The translations under genes were made by a program, and so were the position numbers. Shown here piece by piece: positions 56,698 through 64,000 of a stretch of 64,000 nt of DNA; the stretch's first letter is position 1; each line of letters starts with the position of its first letter. The DNA is from Odobenus rosmarus divergens (taxonomy: Eukaryota; Chordata; Mammalia; Carnivora; Odobenidae), in NCBI RefSeq assembly GCF_000321225.1, contig NW_004450566.1:2895824-2959823 (forward strand), in the 5' to 3' direction. The notes below the pieces were generated by a model. That model did not search any database. It was not told where the DNA came from and worked only from the letters and a program-made list of their open reading frames with translations.

Positions 56698-58444
56698 TGG
56701 ATAGACATTCAATGTTGGGGTGAAGGTGGGCTGGCCTTCACCAGCCCTGAGGCAGGTTTAAAGCAAACCAGGAGATTGGTCCACATCACTAGCAAGAGCA
56801 ATCTGGGTTACAAGTAAAAGTATAAAATTTCAGGTTCATGGAGGAGGAGTTTTGCTTGATGAGGCCATACAAGGATGTGCCATTACACAAAACCTCTGAC
56901 TTGATCTTTTTCTCTCTTGCTGACTCTTTGATTTGGAAACTCCTTTTGTGAACTTGAAATCTGAAGAATATTGTTCTTTGACCTACTTGTTCTAACTTTA
57001 GTCGATGTATTACTTAAGAAATTAAAAACATATGCTAAGGAATAAATACAAAATAAGCTAGAGAAATAGGAAATGGACCATGTGGAACAAGTCTGGAGAA
57101 AACTTAAAAAAAAAAAATTATTGAAAGATAACACTGACCTAAACTGGAGTCATGAAAATGGAAAGGTAAAGATAGGAACATACATATAATTATGAGGGAG
57201 TAATGGGTGGAATGTGGTAACTGAGGGATAGGAAGGTGGCAAGGATGATGCATGGTTCTTAGCTTGGATTAGGAAATGAGAAGAGGCAAGTCTTGGGAGT
57301 AAAAATGATGAGTTTGTTTTTGGAACATACTGAATTTGAGATATCTGGAGATTCTCCAAGTGAACGTGTTTGAGAGAAAATGGGAGGTACCAGTATGGAA
57401 CTCAAGTCTTGAGCAATGACTTAATACACTAACAACAGCAGTAATTATACCTAATTCACTGATGTGCTTACTGTATTCCAAACACTATACCTTGTACTTT
57501 CTGATCTATTTTTGACTCCACTATTTTTATGGCTGCTTCTCACATGTTAAACTCCGATTTCTGACTCCCTTCCTAACTTCTCTTTATTAGTGAGCTATCA
57601 AAATTTCTGGTCTGCAGTAGGAAACTTTTGGGTTTCCAGTGCTTTTCTCCCCCACCAACTTTCAGTCATCTGAGTGGGATTCTAGGAGGGAGAGAGAGAT
57701 GTGTGCCATCAGTTTGCCATCTTGGACTTGAAGTCAAACTCTGAATTGGGGTATTCTGCTTAGAAAATTTCATCACATTTTGAAATGCATTAAATGTTTT
57801 AGGACAAGGTATCATTTCATTCTATGAAATTATGCTCTGTTAAGAGCCTGGAAGAGATAAAGCATGGCTTCAATGAAATGTTGACTTCTTAGTTGTAGTA
57901 AAGAAAATGATTCTAAACAAAGTTTAGGGTCAGGCTTTTCTCCGTTTTTTCTCCCTCCTCCTCTTGACGTCAAGAAATAAGGCAATATAAGATTTTTTCA
58001 AAAAGTTTTGAAAAGATAATAAATTTCAAAAAAAATGATAGAAAATTTAAAAAAATGGAAAGAACAAGGAAGAAAATGAAAAACCTTCCATAATTCTACC
58101 ACTCAGTACAATCACTGTACACACGTGGATACATGAGTTCTAGTCCTTTTTTTCCCTACATGATGGTATTCATGTATTTATTTGCTTGTGTTTATATACA
58201 TACACACATTCATATATTTATAAAATTATATTAATCCCTCCCTACTATATATGATCACCACTGATTCCCAAGGTATTTCAGTTTCTCTGGCTAGAGCTAA
58301 TTCCCACCAGAAGCCATATGATTCTATAGGACATTCAGAGATAAAGAAAGATGATATTTTGACTATGGCCTTGTGTGTAGCAGCATGAGATTGGTAACTA
58401 GTCTCCAAAGATGATTTCCTAATGAATCATACCTCCAGATATTG
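56698..58444. other. Sequence without a sure feature
   Basis: The 57150-57420 stretch (aaatgatgagtttgtttttggaacatactgaatttgagatatctgg, then ccaagtgaacgtgtttgag) resembles a widely dispersed old mammalian repeat that I cannot name. No gene was recognised. Confidence 0.35.
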
Positions 58445-59055
58445 ACAGTCTTGGTAGTCCCTCTGCACACTGAATTTGGGCTGTCTCAGGGCAACCAATA
58501 GAAAGTAGCAGAAGAGACACTGTGTAACTTCCAAGTTTAGGCCAAGCTTTCCTGGGAATCTTGGAACTTGGATTCTGGAGAAGTGAGTCAAAATAGAAAA
58601 CAAAATCCTATTATATAAAGACTTTCATATTAGGAAGAAGCCCAATAGCTAAGGAAACAGGAGAAAGGTGGTGTTGATACTGCTTTTTTTTTTTTTTTCC
58701 TTTTATATTTGAAACTACATATAAAGTGGCTCTCATTTTGGCTTTTGAAGGAAGTAACAAAAATACTGTCACTAGCTGTGAAGAGACACTGTCAGGACAC
58801 AGTTATTAATACCCTCCAGAAGTTCTAGCCATCTTTACTAAAGTATTAGACAAATGAGTGAAGAAGGCTTCTTGGACGTCCAGCCCACCTCAGTCTACAG
58901 ATGACTCCAGCCTGTGTAAAGAATGACAGAACCCAGAAAAAAACTTCCTAGCAAGGTCCAATAAGCCATCACAATTGTGAAACAAAAAAATAAACTTTAA
59001 TGTTAAGCCACTAAACTTTGGGACTGTTTAAGTAGAATTAGATAAGTGGAACAAT
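58445..59055 (+). mobile_element. LTR relic, ERVL-MaLR/MLT1-like suspected (plus), disrupted
   Basis: The left part (ctctgcacactgaatttgggctgtctcagggcaaccaatagaaagtagcagaagagacactgtgtaacttccaagtttagg) and the right part (aataaactttaatgttaagccactaaactttgggactg) match the two ends of a common mammalian LTR. An AATAAA lies at 58989-58994. The middle (about 58674-58800) does not fit and is similar to 59267-59372. Confidence 0.6.
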
Positions 59056-59574
59056 GGGTGTATGTTTGAGTTTGAAGCAGTTTCATGTGTCTACTTGTTC
59101 CAGACCAGTCTTCTTCTGTTGATAGTCATCATGGGTCAAGTAGAAACAAAATTGGAATCCATGGAAAAGATCACTAAGAGCACTATGGAGAGCTAAGTGG
59201 AAATGGAGCCATTTACTCTTAAAGAAGTCTGTGGAAACTCTGTTCAACTTCTCTCAAGAAGATGCTACTCGTACTGCTTTCTTTTTCCTTTTATATTTAG
59301 AAGAAGAAATTTAAAAGTCCACTTACTTTATTTTGGCTTTTGGTGGAAAGAACCCATAAAAATTTGTCAATAATGAACACACTGTGGGAATTAGATTTAA
59401 CCCCAAATTAAAGAAAAAAAAAGAGCAGAAACTTAAAAAAAAAAAACAAAACTACAAGCTAGCACATTGTTCAGGTTCATCATAGTAACTGACATTCACT
59501 TAGTAACATTTATTTAAATTACAGAGCAAAGCTACACTTCAGATATTAGGTGCTAGTATTAAAAGGAAAATTCT

Positions 59575-59772
59575 CTTTAAAGATTTTATTTATTTTAGAG
59601 GATGAGAGTGGGGGAGGGGTAGAGAGAGAGAGAGAGAGAGAGAGAGGATCCCTAGCCGACTCTATGCTGAGCACGGAGCCCAATGCAGAGCTCAATCTCA
59701 CAACCTTGAGATTATGACCTGAGCCAAAACCAAGAGTTGGACACTTAACCACCTGACCCACCCAGGCACCCC
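59575..59772 (-). mobile_element. CAN/SINEC-type SINE (minus), older subfamily
   Basis: Tail, a gagtgggggaggggtagagagag block with an (AG)n run, then a body with the aaaaccaagagttgg variant and a head ending cccaggcacccc. A 15-bp duplication with one mismatch, taaaaggaaaattct at 59560-59574 and taaaaggacaattct at 59773-59787, flanks it. Confidence 0.96.
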
Positions 59773-59787
59773 TAAAAGGACAATTCT

Positions 59788-61924
59788 TAAGTAAATTCTG
59801 AAACTATTTGTCTTTTCAATAGGCAGTGAGTGGGATCTTTTTCTCTGTATCTGATGACAATTGTCATCATTTTAGTTATAATGAAGTTCGGAGCTAAGTA
59901 CTGTCTCTGATTCTAGAACTGTGGGAGCCTTTTGTAAAAACAAAATGTGATCATTGTCCATGAATACATTACAGAAGGTAGGAAAAAACACCAAATAAGA
60001 CTTTGAACAATACTGAAATTCTTTCAAGTCCTAAAAACTGGCCAGAATTGCTCAGGCTTTGAATAGCACAATGAGCAGAAGAAGTATGATTTGAAGAGAC
60101 AGAGGCTCTGAATAGCAAGGCATGGGAAAACCAGATATCTAACAAAGAAAACATGCTTCCTGGGAGAAGCGAATGTGATTGTGAGATCCAGGAAGATGCT
60201 CATCAGGAAGGAGCATTTAGATTTGAAAAAGGAAGCTACCAGAGTCTTTAGAAAGACTTAGAAAGTGAGGGTATTGAGATTGGAAGAAAACAAAAAATCT
60301 GTTACAGAAAGCATGTGAGTAAAGATTTCATAATATAACTCAGAAAACACATAATCATTTTTCCTTTCCTTTTGCCCCAAGGAGAACATGCTGTATTTTG
60401 CTTTAACTTCTATAATTGCTGTGGTTCTGGTATAGTCCCATCATTACTGGCCCTTCTATTCCTGTTCAAAGACTTTCCTGGAGCTGCCCTACTCTGCAGC
60501 TGAAAATGATTGTTCCTTCTTGGAATTATGACAGAAGTATACTCTTCAACATGTTGTTGCTGTCTTTGGAAAAACTTAGGTTCGATGAAGCAGACTAATG
60601 GGCTATGTAAATCAAAGTTATAAGAAGTCAAAAAATAGATTTTGCTGTTTTCATAATTTGGTTAGTGCCAGATGCTGAGCACAGCTTCTCAGAGGCAGCA
60701 GAGAATGGGGGGAAGGTACAAGAACCCCATGGAAAGTGTTACGGTAAGCTGACAAATACCTGCTGACAGAATTCCAGTTGAGTCACTTAATGAGTATTTC
60801 TTATGTCCCTATTTTTATTTACCTTTCTTAATTTTTCACAGGTTTCTGATACCTGAATACTACTCTTGGCTATGAATCTATCATATTTCCAACTTAAACA
60901 TATGATGTATGCTTAAAGGCTTTATTCTGCCTTCTCAATTACTGAACCAGTTAGATTACTGAATCAGCCCATTTCTGCTTACTGATTCTCAGTACAGACG
61001 CTACAGGTGTGGGAAGCACAAGCCCTTGGTTTTGATTTCACCAAACCTTGATTTATGTTGAGCATGGATCTGATGTGGCATATAACTGCTCTGCATAATT
61101 GAGGTCAAGGTTGGGGAAGATCTGGCACAAGGCCTACCCCTTTACCCTCCGTCCTTGTACTGCAAACATTTCTAACAATCACAAACATTCTTCTCAGTGA
61201 TTTGAGATGTAGCTTTAGAATCCTTCTAAATACAACATTTCATGGAACCACTGCCAATCAAAAGAAATTGGTAAATATATTCCAATTTTTATTCATGGCT
61301 CTAAGGGACAGGAGAATTGAGAAATTGTAATCCACCAAAGTCAATTAGGTAATTTGGGTTTCCCCTTTCCTTCCCTAAATAGTAGATTTTTGATCTAAAT
61401 GGCATATGTAATTATGTAGATTTCCTTCTGAACATGTGTATGGACTGATCAACCACATGTAGATGTTTGGATACAACCTCTGAAGTTCAGTAAAGAGCTT
61501 AAAGAAAAAAAACAAAACTTAAAACTTAAGAGAAAAATCAGTAAACTTAATGAACACTCCTAAGTAGTGAGTAATTATTTTCAAATATCCATTTGTCAAA
61601 ATAATAAATTACGATTCTGAAAGCTTTAAAAGTAACTGGACTTCTACTTATGTGGTTAACATTTTCCAGTTTTTAGGTGAGCTAATATCTGCAGATAGAA
61701 TTTAACATGTGTAGCTTTAGACTTATCTCAAGGATATTACTAATTCCAATCAAAAAACTGAAAGAGACCATCAAAAATATTAATGAAATCGAACAAAAGT
61801 GGTTTTGCTTTTAGTCTCTGCTTACATGTCATCCTATAAATAAGACCCCTTTTGGACATTCTTTTTTAAAAATTTAATACTTCCTCAGCACATCTGATTT
61901 CTCCATTTGCTCTGCTGCCGAACT
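59788..61924. other. Sequence without recognised feature
   Basis: No repeat was assigned. The 60160-60310 stretch (gattgtgagatccaggaagatgctc) may be old dispersed repeat DNA. Frames of 60-73 codons on both strands at 60410-60631 overlap and are not convincing. Confidence 0.4.
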
Positions 61925-62070
61925 CCGTGATACAATCTCTTACACTTGCCTATTTTTCTTCTAGTACATCATATATAATTTATCGTATTTATTGACAGAT
62001 GAATTACTGGCACCTAAGACTATACCTGGCACATAGTAGTGATCAATAAATTTGTTAAATAAATTTCAAT
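61925..62070 (+). mobile_element. L2 3' end relic (plus)
   Basis: The terminal actatacctggcacatagtagtgatcaataaatttgttaaataaat matches the L2 3' terminus (agtgcctggcacatagtaggtgctcaataaatgtttgttgaatgaat). Confidence 0.85.
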
Positions 62071-62191
62071 GATGTGTCATTTTTAAAAAGCCAATTAAAT
62101 AATTCTGAAGAAGAGAGGGAAGCAGTGGGCACTCTAAAGTTGCATATTTATAACAGCCTGGGTGCATGCATGTCTATACAAGGTACATTTA

Positions 62192-62402
62192 TTTATTTAT
62201 TTATTTATTTTTTTAAAGATTTTATTTATTTGAGAGAGAGAGAGAGAATGAGAGATAGAGAGCATGAGAGGGAAGAGGATCAGAGGGAGAAACAGACTCC
62301 CTGCTGAGCAGGGAGCCCGACATGGGACTCGATCCCAGGACTCCAGGACCATGACCTGAGCCGAAGGCAGTCGCTTAACCAACTGAGCCACCCAAGTGCC
62401 CC
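62192..62402 (-). mobile_element. CAN/SINEC-type SINE (minus) with (TTTA)n tail
   Basis: A long tttatttatttatttattt tail, GA-rich block, acagactccctgctgagcaggg body and head ending cccaagtgcccc. A 17-bp duplication with one mismatch, tatacaaggtacattta at 62175-62191 and tatacaaggtacatcta at 62403-62419, flanks it. Confidence 0.97.
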
Positions 62403-62778
62403 TATACAAGGTACATCTATTCATTCACTCATTTCATAAACATTTTGGGTATTTGTCTCCAATAAAACATGGTTCTTGATCTAAAAGATTTTGCAGATTA
62501 GAAGAAGCTCTAACACAGGTGATAATATACTATGACATGGACAAACTCAAGGTGATAGTTTCTATCTAAATATCTTCAGATGTCTCAGTAGATCTTCTGT
62601 AGTAGCCTGGTTTAATTTTAATTATTGTTTGCCATGTGACACTTTACATGAACTAAATGTGTGTATTTTTATATAATTTTTATGTATGTAGAACTTGAAT
62701 GAAATATGGATGTGTATACATAATATGCGTGCATATGTACATGATTTATTTTTAAAGGAGATGGAAAGAGTTACTATA

Positions 62779-63045
62779 AAAGATAACAGGAGGGGAAAAT
62801 TGAAGGGGGGGAAATCGGAGGGGGAGATGAACCACGAGAGACTATGGACTCTGAGAAACAAACTGAGGGTTCTAGAGGGGAGGGGGTGGGGGGATTGGTT
62901 AGCCTGGTGATGGGTATTAAAGAGGGCACGTATTGAATGGAGCACTGGGTGTTATTCACAAACAATGAATCATGGAACACTACATCAAAAACTAATGATG
63001 TAATGTATGGTAATTAACAGAACATAATAAACAAAACAAAAAAGT
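62779..63045 (+). mobile_element. LINE-1 3' end, module A type (plus)
   Basis: The sense counterpart of module A at 21882 and 41246: agataacaggaggggaaaattgaaggggggg, ggactctgagaaacaaactgagggttctagagggg, tggtgatgggtattaaagagggcac, and caaaaactaatgatgtaatgtatggtaattaac, ending ataataaacaaaacaaaaaa. Start and end match one module. Frames on both strands across it are spurious. Confidence 0.95.
62874..62895 (+). other. G-quadruplex-prone polypurine tract in L1 3' UTR
   Basis: The string gaggggagggggtggggggat contains three to four G-runs with one-base loops on the L1 sense strand, with gagggg and gaggg just upstream. L1 3' UTR polypurine tracts with this property are known in mammals. Confidence 0.7.
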
Positions 63046-63149
63046 TATTGAAAGGTAACTTAGAGAATGATGTATCTACTTTGATAAACAGTCTAAAATT
63101 ATGTTGTAATAGAACATTATTTTAAAATTATTTCTTCAGTTAGAGACTT

Positions 63150-63341
63150 AATCATAGGAAACTGAGGGTTGTTGGGGGGTTAGGGGAGGGGGTAACTGAG
63201 CGATGGGCATTAAGGAGGGCACGTGATGTAATGAGCACCGGGTACTATATAAGACTGATGAATCACTGACCTCTACCTTTGAAACCAATAATACATTATA
63301 TGTTAATTGAATTTAATAATAATAAAAAATTAAAAAAATAT
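63150..63341 (+). mobile_element. LINE-1 3' end, single-module type (plus)
   Basis: Reads actgagggttgttggggggttaggggaggggg, gatgggcattaaggagggcacgtgatgtaatgagcaccgggtactatataagactgatgaatcactgacc and accaataatacattatatgttaattgaatttaataataataaaaaatt. It is a different 3'-end type from the neighbour at 62779 and akin to the 5872 element. Confidence 0.93.
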
Positions 63342-63544
63342 TTTATTTCCATTCCTCCTTGTTTATGTAAGTGTACCTGGTACTTGAAAGTGCAAAAATA
63401 AAAAATGTTACAGGTAATGCATTAAGAAATCATAACATTTGTCATAGAATTTGAGATAAAAAATTAACTTATGTATGTATGTGATTAGAAGTAACTTTTC
63501 ATTCTTCTTAGTATAGCTTCTAGGCTAAAGAATCTACCAGGTTT

Positions 63545-63665
63545 CAAAGTATGGAATTCAGAGCTGGAAGAAACCTTTGAAAGTATGTGAGGTTTTATGT
63601 TACACATGAGAAAATGGAGGTTCAGAGAGTTTAATTGACTTGACCAAAGTCTTAAATGTCACCCC
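63545..63665 (+). mobile_element. MIR relic (plus)
   Basis: The run ttatgttacacatgagaaaatggaggttcagagagtttaattgacttgaccaaagtc matches the MIR core (ttttacagatgaggaaactgaggctcagagaggttaagtgacttgcccaaggtc). Confidence 0.85.
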
Positions 63666-64000
63666 TAAGGGGAAAAAAACCCTAAAACCCAGCAATCTCA
63701 TTTGTAGTCTGGAGGTTTCTAGCACATTCGACTATGGTTAATTTAATTTGGTACTCTCACTATTTTGTCTGAACCTCTGGAAGGGATTTCTAATGTTATG
63801 TGCCATGTTTTCATGGGTTAAGTAAAAAACAAAGAATAGCATTAGTTGAACATGCCATTCAAAATACAGTTAAGTTGGACAACTTTTGCTGCAAAACATT
63901 TTCCTAATGGTATTCATTTTTTTTTTTTTACATTTCATTCAAATCCCTTATTTTACATTTTAAGTCAGCAAACTGCATATTCTTGCATTAATTTCTAGGA

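Noticed and set aside
1..64000. Possible CRISPR array, bacterial operon or other prokaryotic system
   Set aside because: The whole window carries mammalian SINE, L1, MIR, L2 and LTR sequence; the tandem repeats are microsatellites without spacers.
1..64000. Structured RNA genes (tRNA, U6, Y RNA, 7SK, 5S)
   Set aside because: No diagnostic strings of these RNAs were seen. The tRNA-like A and B boxes all belong to CAN SINEs.

Overview
This window is nuclear DNA of a carnivoran mammal. The diagnostic signal is 17 copies of a tRNA-derived CAN/SINEC-type SINE: a head reading GCGCCTGGGTGGCTCAG, a CT-rich middle and an AAATAAATAAAATCTTT tail. Several LINE-1 fragments with carnivore-style 3' ends accompany them. 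The SINE heads carry the form I associate with arctoid caniforms (bears, seals, mustelids). The GGGATCCCTGGGTGGCGCAG head that dominates in dogs is absent. The species cannot be named from the sequence alone.

No functional protein-coding gene, coding exon or structured RNA gene could be recognised. All open frames are short; the only two with a recognisable product (6826-7620 and 7681-8418, minus strand) are pieces of one decayed LINE-1 ORF2. The window reads as intergenic or deep-intronic DNA that is AT-rich and dominated by transposable-element strata.

Layout. 1-5.8 kb: three minus-strand SINEs and an old hAT-Charlie-like fragment. 5.87-8.67 kb: a 5'-truncated antisense LINE-1 that keeps the 3' UTR and two-thirds of ORF2, including the reverse transcriptase. 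9.8-16.4 kb: L2 and MIR relics and three SINEs. 16.4-21.5 kb: the longest stretch with almost no recognised repeat. 21.5-25.4 kb: the most complex part, with a LINE-1 insertion bounded by a 19-bp direct repeat that also encloses about 310 bp of non-L1 DNA, a SINE split by two head-to-tail L1 3' ends, and a head-to-head SINE pair. 26-34 kb: MIR, L2 and MER5-like relics, three SINEs and an AT-rich tandem repeat at 29.9-30.1 kb. 34-47 kb: sparse relics and one two-module L1 3' UTR at 41.2 kb. 47.7-52.7 kb: a SINE, a fragment of an old L1M ORF2, an L1M 3' end, a SINE and a near-complete MLT1-type LTR. 53-64 kb: a second LTR, three SINEs and three plus-strand L1 3' ends.

The window holds a layered record of retrotransposition rather than a gene system. 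Ancient L2, MIR, MER5, L1M and MaLR relics form the base layer. Carnivore L1s and SINEs came later, the youngest-looking with perfect target-site duplications (24.8, 25.1 and 30.1 kb). The most interesting observations concern the L1 3' UTR. Some copies carry one 3'-end module, others two or more modules joined by internal poly(A) tracts, and one insertion looks like a 3' transduction. I found no convincing evidence of a previously undescribed functional system.
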